Origin: Carposina sasakii | Taxonomy: Eukaryota; Arthropoda; Insecta; Lepidoptera; Carposinidae | Direction of reading: 5' to 3' | DNA length: 64,000 nt | NCBI GenBank assembly: GCA_014607495.2 | Contig: CP053170.1 | Span: forward strand, 3,410,001 to 3,474,000 | Part shown: positions 47,201 through 57,795 of the stretch, piece by piece | How the letters are laid out: each line of letters opens with the position of its first letter | Numbering within the stretch: position 1 is the stretch's first letter | The notes under the pieces: model-generated | What the model saw: the letters and a program-made list of their open reading frames with translations, nothing else | What the model was told of the DNA's origin: nothing | The model's database searches: none | Made by a program: the position numbers and the translations under genes

Positions 47201-50200
47201 TTTTCATCAGGTATATCTGGGGACATACACTTTGTTTTTGCTTTAGGTTGACCAGTTTCACCATCGCTCTGAGATTTTTTCTTAGATTGGAATTTGTTAT
47301 TAGATTTCTGACATACGCCGTAATGTGTGACTTTAAAGGTGGAGTTAAGACTTCTGTCGTCTATTTCGCTTACTTCAGTAACAATTGAAAGTTCTGGTTG
47401 GGCGCAAACACTGACAGGCTCTTTATCGAATCTATAGGGAGGTAAAGCTGCTAATTTCTCGTGTAACTGAAATATTAATTATAATAAACTTTCAGAAAAG
47501 TCAGATAAACTATACGTTGATTACGTATACTTCATTTTAAAACCATGGCATCTGATTGGGTACATCATGGCACAATTATTTTTTTAAGGTTATACAGAGT
47601 GATTTTTGGTCGTCAACGTTCCCGAAAACTACGGAATCTCCTCATCATCACGATCATTTTTCTCCAGGTTTTTCTGCATAAATGCAAATAGACGCGCGTA
47701 GCAAGACTTTTTCACGAGAAATAATTAATATCTGTCTATAAAAAAACACTATCACCCGATCAAGTAATTTAAAAAAATAAATAAAAAAATTCCCAGTATT
47801 TTTTTTGCCATAAACTTACTTTATTTGATGTATAGAGTATGTACCCTTCGTTAATTGTGGCCACAAAAAACACCTTTATTATCAAGACAGTATAACATGT
47901 ATGTATAGGTCTATTATCTCACCTGTGCTAAGGAGGAAGTAGATGCAGTAGATGGAGACCTCAGCGACGCCTGTATTCTTGGTCGCACTATGTAACCTAC
48001 AATATCGTCTAAAATGATAACCTATCTTTTTTAAAGTCGGTATATAATAAAGGGATATAGTTACTTGTGTGGCAAACGATGTAATATAAGCTAGTTAGTC
48101 TTAAATAGTCTCTAATAAGCCAGTTAGTTAGTTTAGAAGTCTCTAACATTACAAAGATAATATTTGTAGTTGGTTTTAATGCAGTTTTGTCCAAAAAAAC
48201 ATACGATTCAGTTTAATGCTTTTTTGACCATAGCCATAATTAATTTTACCATTATACTGGGTGTAGGGAAACAGGAATTCTAAAGTAAACGCGCGAAACA
48301 AAGTTGTGAACAGCCGCTAGTGATTGATTTCAGTGAATTTTAAAATTATTTATTCAGTAAAAGTATGCGACATGACATAGTCAGGCAGTCTAGCTGATTA
48401 GTTTTCCGACACAGCAATAGCTACCTACAGTTAAATTTCAGCAATAGTTAGTTAAAATTGCCAACATATTTACCTGAATGCTTACGTCTTTTCACTTCAA
48501 CAGGGTGGGAGAATCTCGTATCGTCTTCCTAAAAAAGCATTAATTATTTACATAACATTTGTATGGGCTGACCACCTGTCACTACTAACCGAACTTGTAG
48601 GTACATCTCAACTATACCCTCAAAATTGGTCAGAAGTGGCACCATGTGGTCCTGGCACCTTGGTGCTCTACCTACCCCGTAAGGGATAAATACATATGTA
48701 TGTATTTATAATATTTGTTTTATGTCCCAAATTCCGTGAACAGGTTTTCGATAATAGGTCATTTCCACTGTAATACTAAGTGTACGCCGACACACCTTAC
48801 GATTTACGTGTTTATTTGAACTACAGTATTGATTAATCAATCAACTTCATTATTTACTTGTATTGTTAGCAATCAAGTGACTTCCTTGTTTATCTGTCAC
48901 TTTAATATTGCTGGTTAGGTAGGTACTTGATTATTTTCGGATTACCCTACACTAATTTTTATCCACTTTCGATCGAATAAATTTTGTCGCTTAAATTCAA
49001 ACTAGCTAAATATAACACCTTCCTTATTAAGGGTTGCCTAGAAGTGGGCGCCTCCCGTGTTCACAACATAGTCCGAAAATCACATTGTGGCGTGCCCTGG
49101 GGGAGGCCTACGTCCAGCAGTGGACTGCAATAGGCTGACGTGTGTAAACTTCATGTATAGGTATAATTTCGTTACGTTGAAGTAGGTACTTATGATTGTA
49201 ATTACTTACCGAAAGCGGTAGATATTTGGGAACATCTTCGCATCTGCCTTCTGGTGATATATTCAAATTGTCCAAATCCAATAAAATCTGTAAACCAATT
49301 GGTTTCTTTTAGGCTCAATTTATACAAGATGATTCCAAAATTTGTGATTTGCTTTTGACACGAAACTATTAGGTAGGTAAAAAGAAACAACTTTCACTAT
49401 GGGACCTACTCTGAAATAGTAAAAAAGAAATCAGCTGTTCTATACATTTCAGTGCAGTAATTATTTGCATCGAATAGCAGATTATTTTTCACTATTTCGG
49501 AGTTGGTCCCATAGTGAAAGTTGTTTTTTTTTTACCTACCTAGTTTCGTGTGAAAAATAATCACTAATTTTTAAAAGACCTTATACAGGGTGTAACAAAA
49601 AGGGTATGTTAAGTAAAAAGCTATGTGAACAGCCCACTATAGAGAATCTATCCACAAAATTTGAGACTCGAAATCACATGTTTATTTTTCCAGTTAGTAT
49701 GGAGAATTTCTAAACAAGTCAGGCATGTTCATACAATCTTGAAAAATAAACATGTGATTTTGAGTCTTAAATTTTGGGAATAGGTTCTTTATAATGGGCT
49801 ATATTCATAGCTTTTCGCTTAACATACCCTTTTTGTTACATCCTGTATAATTTTGTGTAACTATGATAATTTTCTATACACACCTGATATTTATCATCAA
49901 AAATGCCCCTCAAAGCTCGATGCACCCTCGCCATATCACTTCTTGAGGATATAGTCATAGTGACGATGTTGTTATCCTCTCCAGATATCTTTATATCCGA
50001 AGGATAGACATACGGGGGGATTATTGTTGTCACTGAAATCTGGACCTCCAGGGCTTTCCTAGAAAACCAGGGGGAATTAGTACATACCTACAATACTATA
50101 GGTACCTATACAGGATGTTTTTTTTGTGGCCACCTTTAACGAAGGGTACGTATTCTATACATGAAATAAAGTAAGTTTATGTCAAAAAAATGCTGGGAAA

Positions 50201-53200
50201 TTTTTTTTTTTTTTTTTTAATTTAAATTCCTTGATCGTGCGAAATTTATAGTGTCTAGTGTTTATGTTAGTTTTTTTATAGACAGACTAGTGGACGCCCG
50301 CGACTTCGTCCGCGTGGACTACAGAAAAAACAAAATGTCGAAATTATTCGGGATAAAAACATTTTCCCCGCATAAAAAGTAGCCTATATGTTAAGTGGGA
50401 CCTGTCACAATATATTTCTGAAAACTGCATCGAAATTGTTTCAGCCGTTTCTGTGATTAGCGTGCTCAGACAAACCGACAAACAGACAAAAATTCCAAAA
50501 ATCACTGTTTTGGGTACTATTGCGTTGACAAAGAAGGTCTCCTATATTTTTTACCCGACTGCGCGACGCAAAGTAGTGGTATTTCTCATATATCTTCCAT
50601 GTTTTTACCACATTTTCCTCTTATTCTTCGTCCCTATTGGTCGCACTGTGATGATATATAGCCTAAAGCCTTCCTCGATAAATGGACTATCCAACACAAA
50701 AAGAATTGTTTAATTCGACCCAGTAGTTCCGGAGATTAGCGCGTTCAAACAAACAAACAAACAAACAAACAAACTCTTCAGCAGTATAGATATTAATTAA
50801 TTATTTTTCGTGAAAAAATCCTGCTACGCGCGTCTATGTGCATTTATGCAGAAAAACGCAGTCTATTTACTCAACTTTGGACCCTAATATTTTGGAAACC
50901 AGACACTTCCCAGGTATGCTTCCATGGAGAAAAATGATCGTGATGATGAGGAGATTCCGTAGTTTTCGGGAACGTTGACGACCAAAAATCACCCTGTATA
51001 CAAACACGTCAGCCTATTGCAGCCCTGGACGTAGGCCTCCCCCAGTGTACACCACATGGCTCGATCTCCAGTTTTTGCCATCCAGTTACTACCAGCCGTC
51101 CTCTTTAAGTCATCGGTCCATCTGGCCGGAGGGCGCCCAACGCTACGCTTACATAACTACATACAGGGTATTTTTGGTCGTCAACATCTCCTCATCACGA
51201 TCATTTTTCTCCACGGAAGCAAGCATACCTGGGAAGTGTCTGGTTCCCATGATATTAGGGTCCAAAGTTGAGTAAATAGACTGCATAAATGCGTATAGAC
51301 GCGCATAGCAAGATTTTTTCACAATAAATAATTTCTTTTTTTTTATATCTGTCTATGAAAAAAACTAGCATAAACACTGTACACTTTAAATTTCGCCCGA
51401 TCAAATATTATAAATATTTTTTTTTTATTTACATCGTTTCCCAGCATTTTTTTTGGCATAAACTTACTTTATTTGTTGTACGTATCCTTCGTTAATGGTG
51501 GTAACGAAAAAAACAGCCTGTATACAGGATGTAACAAAAAGGGTATGTTAAGCGAAAAGCTATGTAAATAGCCCACTATAGAGAACCTATCCACAAAATT
51601 TGAGATCCGAAATTACATGTTTATTTTTCCAAATAGTATGGTGAATTTTTAAATATGTCAGGAATTTTCATACAATCTTGAAAAATAAAAATGTGATTTC
51701 GAGTTTAAATTTTTGGAAATAGGTTCTCTATAGTGGGCTATTTATACAGCTTTTCGCTTAACATACCCTTTCTGTTACACCCTGTATAAAATCACGGCGT
51801 GCCTTAAGAGGCCTATAGCATCAGAGGCACACGACTGTGTTCGCAGCGTAAAGTAATCAAACTGATCACGAACGACATCCAGTGTTTTACATCCTCTGTG
51901 ATGCGTCTTTTTATTCATTTTGGTTAGCTGGAAGAGCTCTCTCAAAGAGCTCTAAGCTCACCTTTGCACAATAAATTATTTGTGTTTACCTCTTGGTGGG
52001 CAGCAGCGCCTCCCGTGTTAACATAGCTTAAATACAAACTGCGGTCACCAACCCGCCTGCCCAGCGTGGTGACTATGGGCAAATACCCCCCATGGCAGTC
52101 GTGTGACGTGCCGTAGGGGAGGCCTACGTCCAGCAGTGGACTGCAATAGGCTGATGATGATGATGATTATGACCTATTGTGTGTATAATTTTTACACTTT
52201 TAGCATAGAAGGGTCAGCGGATGACACATTAAAATCAAAATAAATCAAAACAAAATCAAAAAAACCTGTATAGCTTAGCGACAGAGGTATTATCGTTTGC
52301 GACGACTAAAGTCTCGAATGAGTTCATGTTGGCAGCCCCCAACGCGTCCAGCATTTGCGGATCCAGCAGGACAGTGATACATTTGCTTGTACTGTTCACG
52401 TCAAGCCAGGCCTCCCTTCTCTGCTCGCTCTGAAAGGTCTTACACTTCTAGACTCTTTGGTAGTTTGATAATATTACAGGCTATTTGACTATGTATTTTT
52501 TTTATTTAAAAAAGTTTGCGGCGATAGCCCAATGGTTAATACGGAAGGCGTAGGGGCGTAGGTTCGATCCCACTCATATGGGCCTTTAACAATTAATTTA
52601 TTTAATGTACGGATTTTAATAGTAGGTACACATAGTAGATAACATGACCGACCACCATTCAACGGAACTATACAGGGTGTGTGTGACAGCCAGGCAAATA
52701 CTGAGATACTGAATAAGTACCATCGTTTTGAGTTATACGACAGTGTTATTTCTTGCAGGAAATTAATTTTTGATTTGATTATACGCAATGTTTGCGAATC
52801 TGTGACTAATTAAATGGGCTTATTAGTTGTTGTGTGATACATTGCTGTATTTTTGTATCATTTGTGACTCTCCGGTTGATCAGTTAATTGAACTTTTTTT
52901 AAAGGCAACTTTTTTTTGGAAATTATCCATTGGTTAAATTTTATTTTGTCATTATTTAAGGCCTACTTAAACAAACCATACTATTTTTTGCTGAAAAAAT
53001 TTTAAAAAAGAGTCAGAAAATTTTGGAAATATCCTGCGAAAATTTTCATTGGTTTTCATCTCAAAATCATAGTCTGAACTCACCCACCATATCAATGCCT
53101 GGCTGTCACAAACACCCTGTATATTTGATCTCTCTAAGTAAAAATCCGTTGCGTAGTTAAAGATCTAAAGACTAATCGATGGACAGACAGCGGCAAGCGG

Positions 53201-56200
53201 CTTTGTTTTTAACCCCGATGCAAAAAAAAAACGGAGTGTATATTATGTAGTGATAGGTACCTAAGCCAAAAAATTATATATTTATCCATTAACGTATAAA
53301 GAATAACGGACAGAGTGTTGTGACTACACAGAGTGAAGCATTCATAGTAAGCTCGGCAACGATATTCCGTGGAGTAGGGATGCGTATTGACGCGTTATCC
53401 ACCCACACATACAAACCATAGTAAGCTTAGGCGGCTACTGGAAAATGCCCAAAACGCGCCGCCATTTCGGTGCTTTAATCTAAAGCAGTGACAGCATTCC
53501 GTCCGTTGTTCTTTATACGTTCATGTATTTATCTAAATAAACATGCAGCATAGCACATACAACAGATCCAGCCTAATGCTTAACTAATGCCAGTTAACAT
53601 CTTCTACAGCTCAACCAACAACCATATAGACATATAGCGGACGCCCGCGACTCCGTCCGCGTGGACTGCAGAAAAGACAGAAGAATTCAGAAGGCGCCAT
53701 CTGTTGCAGACTTATGGAACGTACGATTAATAACAACAACCAACGTTGATGATCAGTTTTTTATTAATTATTAGTTATTAAGACCATTAATTTAAATAAT
53801 AACTATCCTATCATCTAAGTTGGACCAAATTACATATATATGCCAATTTTCATGAATATCAGTTGACTCGTTTTTGAGTTTATTCGGAACATACACAGTG
53901 ACACGGATTTTTTATATATTAGACATATATGTAGAATGGTCACGGGTGCAGTGTACCCAAAATGGGATAGCCATGACTACAGGATCATAAGCGAGATCCC
54001 ACAGCTATGCATAGTAAAGCGATAACACCACCCGTATGATGAATTTGGTGAGAGCGAGATGTCTCACTTTTAAACGTCAAATTCACAAGAGCTATTAATA
54101 ACTAGATAAACTAAGTGTATGTACTTTGCATGTAAAAATAGACTTAAGAATTAGAATAGACACTCGTTCTCGAGCCTGCGGACTGAAGGAATTAGGGCTG
54201 ATAGAAGTGGTTTCCAATCCCTTTTTACACACCAAGTAGAAACACTTGCCTTGTCTAGGTATTACTTAACTCTAGCCTAGGTATTATTCATCATACCGGT
54301 GCAGGATGTAAACTATCAGTGACAAGTTGCTAGCCTATCGCCTGAAAGCATGCCCGAGTTCCTTAGTCGACTCTTAAAATATAGTAGCACGCGGAATGCA
54401 GAGGTCGTGAGTTCGATTCCCACCCGGGTGAGGAATTTTTTCCATTTCTTTATTAATAATTTTATAATATAGTAGAAATAAACTTACAGTGACTATGGCG
54501 ACCTTCCCAACAGTAAGCTTCTTACAAACCACGGACGTTATCAACTCGTTGGCTTCATTTTGGGCATTCAAGAAGTCCCGTGCGTCCTAAATGTTTTCAA
54601 AATAGCCATAATGTAGAGTTCGTTTCATAGAACAATTGCCGTTGGGCTGATAGGTAATGATTCCGTTCGTCGTCGCATTGCTATCGCTTTGCTTCTTTAA
54701 GCAGCAGAGCGATAGCAATTCGACCATGAGACTTGTGAGTGAAACAATTTTTGCACTAAATAGTAATAGTACGTATGTATCACCGATTCTATTATTATTC
54801 ATTTACTTAAAGAAACAGTATTGTTTTTTTTTTAACTTAATTCGCATCTATGTGCCGCCGGGTAAAGGCATGAAGGGTAGGTCTTTCTAACCATCTCAAT
54901 TTCATCAGCCCACTACCACCACATATAGGCAAACTATGTATAACTATGACCATAATAGTAATGTATCAGGCACATAGCATTTCATGCCCATGCAACAAGC
55001 ATGATTTTAAATTAAAAAAAAACACCCATTAACATTTCATATCAGTGACATAACATAACCATACAAACAAATAAAGAAGTTGATTAAAGATTCACAATAA
55101 GGGGCCATCCATATATCACAGGTTAAGGGGGATGGAGGGGGTCGTCAAACTGTGACATTGTGTGACAAGGGGGTTGGAGGGGTCCTAAATTTCGTGACGT
55201 CACAATTTCATTCAATAATCTCTAAATATGTGATGTCACACTAGGGAGGAGGGGTCTCACAAATGTGACCATCTGTGACAAGGAGGGGGGAGGGGCAAAA
55301 AGTAATGAAATTCGTGTGATGAATGACCCCTAATGGACGTTACAATAACATACAACATGAAATAAATAGATTACCTACACTTCTAGACTATGGTAACTAT
55401 GGTAATACTATGTAACATCCTCACCCTAAAAAAGTTCTGCCAAGGCCTCTCCAAGAACACCTGAACAGCAGCCCTCGTAAACCTGTCCTGCGGAAACCAT
55501 CTGTCAGCTGCCGTCTGCTTGACTGCCGGCTGCTGACGAGGCAGCAGCCATCTCATCAGGGTCTCCATTATGCTGTACTGGGTCGGCAGGTGACCACAAC
55601 CAGCCATGTATGATGACAGCTTCATACTGGATATGGAGGTTTAGAAACAATGTTGAAAAGCCCACAGTAGAGCCAGTAAATATTACAAAATGTTGCACAT
55701 ACATGATATGCAAAGTTTTGTTGCATACTTATACTTGTAAAGACCTTGATTTAGCTGTATTTCACTATACTGTTGCTATTATCTTGTTTATAATCTGTTG
55801 GTCTATGTAGTACAATAAAAAAAATAAGTGTTTAAAATATACCATATAGCCAAACTACAGGATCCCCGACATGTAATTTTACATAATTAAATGTACTTAC
55901 AAATATGGATCCAGTTTATTTTTAAGTGCAAATCTGATCTCTCTGCTAGAATCAGCACAGCACAGGTTGAGACAGCGTAAAACATCAAACTTCTGCACAG
56001 CAGTCGGCTTTGGCATCCTTGCTAGATCCAATAAACATTCTGCTAATTCTTCGACTATTATGTTTGGCAATGTTTGGTGTTTAACCCTTATATCCTACAT
56101 AAAGATTACAATTGTATAAGATTTTTCAGTGAGACCATGTAATTCTTGTATCTTAATGTATTTAATTTGACGTAAGAAGGTGTTAGTTACCACAATAAAT

Positions 56201-56809
56201 TTTAGTATGGGCTGAAGAAACGTCCACCATTCTGGACATTGGGGCATTAAACGGCTGCGAAGAGCGTCTAGCCAATATTTTAATAGAGAAATCAATTCCT
56301 TGCCAAGCAAACCCCACGACTTGGAAGGCGGAGTAAGTAGCATGAACTCTACTATTTTAAATGCCGCGCCAGTCTCATTGTACTTTTGGAAAAACTGAAA
56401 TGCAATAAGTACGTAAGAGTCAGATTCTGAACTATCAAAAGGCCTCAGTTTATTATTTAAGAAAACTAAAAGAACTTACATCAATCTCAAATGAGCGTAT
56501 CTTTTTCAAGCACAGCACAGTAGACATGTTAAATTGAATTTTTGTTGTTTCCTGTTTTCTAAACACATCGTTCGTAATGGAAATGTAATCGTTTATATTA
56601 TTAACAGTTTTAAGAACTTTGATAAGATCCATTTTTATTAGAAAGTCGCAGAAAAATCTGAGATCACAAGCATCACATGAGTGAAAACTTTTTGATTGTT
56701 GAAATGGAAAACTTTCCCGCGAAAGCTTTTTAAAATAGTTTTTGTCTTGTCTATGGTCAGTTGCCGACGACGACGGTGCCGACCTCAATGCCGACCAGAT
56801 AGATCTCAT
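41005..56809 (-). CDS. SYCP2-like meiotic chromosome axis protein, 14 exons, 2026 aa
   Basis: Likely axial/lateral-element component of the synaptonemal complex. Exons 5' to 3': 56809-56480, 56394-56191, 56094-55901, 55626-55425, 54586-54488, 52429-52266, 50058-49884, 49287-49210, 48528-48474, 47996-47923, 47466-43494, 43407-43311, 42036-41860, 41263-41005; total 6081 nt, every phase closes, GT-AG throughout. Residues 1-343 resemble the SYCP2 armadillo-like domain (CDLRFFCDFL, VLRCLNLCCADSSREIR, TAADRWFPQDRF, DARDFLNAQNEAN). Residues 344-456 match the Spt16M-like SLD domain (EAWLDVNSTSKCITVLLDP, DIKISGEDNNIVTMTI). Residues 526-1849 are one Lys/Ser/Thr/Asp-rich disordered exon. The C-terminus (1850-2026) is predicted coiled coil (REKRREQLRSTVASLREEM). 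Human SYCP2 is about 1530 aa; the extra length is in the disordered part. Start Met is the first ATG of exon 1 and is less certain than the rest. Confidence 0.85.
42892..43267 (+). mobile_element. MITE family B in SYCP2-like intron 12
   Basis: Complete copy ending 43 bp from the exon 12 edge. Confidence 0.8.
43494..47466 (-). CDS. SYCP2-like exon 11: 3973-bp disordered-region exon
   Basis: One open exon starting LHEKLAALPPYRFDKEP after a TTTCAG acceptor and ending at ATTGACG|GTGAGT. Lys/Asp/Ser/Thr-rich, low in hydrophobics, with many SP/TP sites and basic clusters. Two YxLRSS motifs (about residues 1563 and 1684) and two EWF motifs (about 1613 and 1832) recur. No repeat insertions lie inside it, unlike the introns around it. 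Confidence 0.88.
47593..47877 (+). mobile_element. MITE family B with internal deletion
   Basis: Lacks the ggtttccaaaatattagggt part; sits in SYCP2-like intron 10. Confidence 0.75.
48562..48705 (+). mobile_element. family I fragment
   Basis: gtatgggctgaccacctgtc to ccgtaagggataaatacata. Confidence 0.65.
49022..49140 (+). mobile_element. family A fragment, internally deleted
   Basis: aagtgggcgcctcccgtgtt to gactgcaataggctgac. Confidence 0.65.
49584..49847. mobile_element. MITE family D in SYCP2-like intron 7
   Basis: Complete, 264 bp. Confidence 0.85.
49884..50058 (-). CDS. SYCP2-like exon 7: second half of the SLD domain
   Basis: Reads KALEVQISVTTIIPPYV, then IKISGEDNNIVTMTISSRSD and RALRGIFDDKYQ. 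A family D MITE ends 37 bp downstream in the intron. Confidence 0.85.
50109..50999 (-). mobile_element. MITE family B, reverse copy interrupted by a family C insertion
   Basis: The two halves join as ...atagacag | atattaatta..., as in intact copies; the insertion occupies 50286-50789. Confidence 0.8.
50286..50789 (+). mobile_element. family C insertion inside a B element, composite tail
   Basis: Begins actagtggacgcccgcgact; from about 50580 a second LINE-like tail (gttccggagattagcgcgtt, then (CAAA)n, 50745-50773). Confidence 0.65.
51009..51057 (-). mobile_element. family A-like fragment
   Basis: cagcctattgcagccctgga and gtaggcctcccccag; then diverges. Confidence 0.45.
51162..51523 (+). mobile_element. 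MITE family B, joined tail to head with a D element
   Basis: Ends gcctgta; the next bases start a D element (tacaggatgtaac), sharing one TA. Confidence 0.75.
51522..51786. mobile_element. MITE family D
   Basis: Complete; abuts the preceding B element. Confidence 0.85.
51996..52170 (+). mobile_element. family A repeat
   Basis: gtgggcagcagcgcctcccg to ggctgatgatgatgatta. Confidence 0.7.
52266..52429 (-). CDS. SYCP2-like exon 6: first half of the SLD domain
   Basis: Reads SEQRREAWLDVN, CITVLLDPQML, NSFETLVVANDN. The donor is CAG|GTTTTTTTG, weak, but the split Arg codon (AG|G) with exon 7 is correct. Confidence 0.82.
52518..52612 (+). mobile_element. SINE family K head, deleted
   Basis: gcggcgatagcccaatggtt and taggttcgatcccactcata. 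Confidence 0.65.
52671..53121 (-). mobile_element. MITE family E
   Basis: Ends tacagggtgtgtgtgacagc / gctgtcacaaacaccctgta, 451 bp. The interior runs opposite to the 11343 copy. Confidence 0.8.
53634..53925 (+). mobile_element. family C-like repeat, divergent subtype
   Basis: atagcggacgcccgcgactc start, then tggaccaaattacatatata and tttttgagtttattcggaac. Confidence 0.55.
54027..54301 (-). mobile_element. MITE family N, interior inverted relative to the 12448 copy
   Basis: caccacccgtatgatgaatt to gtattattcatcataccggt; the interior matches 12448-12749 in reverse. Confidence 0.7.
54388..54465 (+). mobile_element. SINE family M, 5'-truncated, 10-bp target duplication
   Basis: cacgcggaatgcagaggtcg to the tail; flanked by AATATAGTAG on both sides (54378-54387, 54466-54475). 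Confidence 0.8.
54640..54725. mobile_element. MITE family P fragment
   Basis: gcattgctatcgctttgctt and gcagagcgatagcaatt arms only. Confidence 0.45.
55101..55331. mobile_element. MITE with AGGGG(C/T)CAT ends (family R)
   Basis: aggggccatccatatatcac / gtgtgatgaatgacccct; interior gtgacgtcacaattt. Lies between SYCP2-like exons 4 and 5. Confidence 0.65.
55425..55626 (-). CDS. SYCP2-like exon 4: armadillo-like domain
   Basis: Reads QYSIMETLMRW and ADRWFPQDRFTRAAVQVFL, closely patterned on SYCP2 EALCRM / HQWF. Joined to exon 3 by a split Phe codon (TT|T). Confidence 0.85.
56480..56809 (-). CDS. SYCP2-like exon 1: start of the armadillo-like domain
   Basis: Begins MRSIWSALRSAP and contains CDLRFFCDFLIKMDLIKVL before GTAAGT. 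An in-frame Met (MDLIKVLK) farther in would cut the start of the domain, so the upstream ATG is preferred. Confidence 0.75.
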
Positions 56810-57791
56810 TGGTGCCGACGCTCGAGGTGAGATTCGGCGGGAAAAGCTGGAAAGGAGCGGGGTCCGTAAAGTGATGTTTTCTGGTAGATAAGTTAAATTA
56901 TGTTTACTTGTGATGTGAATCTAGTGCGTGTGCATGGCTTTATATGCAGGTAAGCTAAGTAAAACTTTAGTCGGAATGTAAGTTGTTTCTGCAGTTCTTT
57001 TTGATCTTTTCTAATTTTACACCCATTCTTGAGGATTTTCCCGACGTTCATCATCATCCATTCATCATCATACATCATAAATCATTTACTAAAGACAATG
57101 GCTGTATGGGCTTAGTTCCCCTTGCCTTTCCTTCGGGATAAACTAAACAAAAAAAAGGCTCGAGGTGACCCTGTTCCAAAATGTAAAAAAATATCTTTGT
57201 AATTTGCGATCGTCCATGACGCACCATGATGATGGCCCATTCTTAAAATTGAAGACTGTGTGAGTATATGATTTTCTATTTTCCACGGTTTTCTGTTGAA
57301 TAGCTATTGAAAGATACGTTCGAGATACACTGACGTAGGTCTTCACGAGATAAATAGTGAGTAAATAGCAGAACACTTTGATCATAATTTCCATTTATTC
57401 CAATACTCTTATTTAATACATACTCTATTGAGACTATTGGCAGAATAACTTGAAAACGTCTTATGTAAAAAAAAAATATGACGGCGGTCGATCGCGCGAT
57501 GACAGTTCGTTGTCGAAGTTTTTTTTGGTTCGCGATAACGCCGAGCTCAAATTATTATTTTCTAGCGCTCGATCAGTTTTACTAACGTCTCCAAAATGAT
57601 TGGGTGACTGTAATATCGTCGCTTGAATAATTTAAACAATAATGCACGTCCGCAACGCGAATATAATAGGCTCTTTGTGTTATTGTACAGTTTCGGTGTT
57701 ATGATCCGTTTGTAACAGTGCTTCTCAAACCCCGCGAACTAGTCGATATTATGTGGCCCGGAAGAATAAACAACAAAAGGATTTTACAATT
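56810..57791. promoter_or_regulatory. bidirectional region between the SYCP2-like gene and GlcT
   Basis: About 980 bp separating divergent start codons. GC rises near 57480-57560 (GATCGCGCGATGACAG), likely near the GlcT transcription start. A short GlcT-side uORF is listed separately. No TATA box is clear. Confidence 0.45.
57079..57480. other. intergenic, no element seen
   Basis: Between the SYCP2-like start and GlcT; open stretches here lack coding character. Confidence 0.4.
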
Positions 57792-57795
57792 ATGA
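57751..57795 (+). promoter_or_regulatory. GlcT uORF, 14 codons, stop overlapping the main start codon
   Basis: ATG TGG CCC GGA ... TTA TGA. The TGA stop shares bases with the ATG at 57792 (ATGA). The upstream ATG has A at -3. Could allow termination-reinitiation control; only the sequence is seen. Confidence 0.6.
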
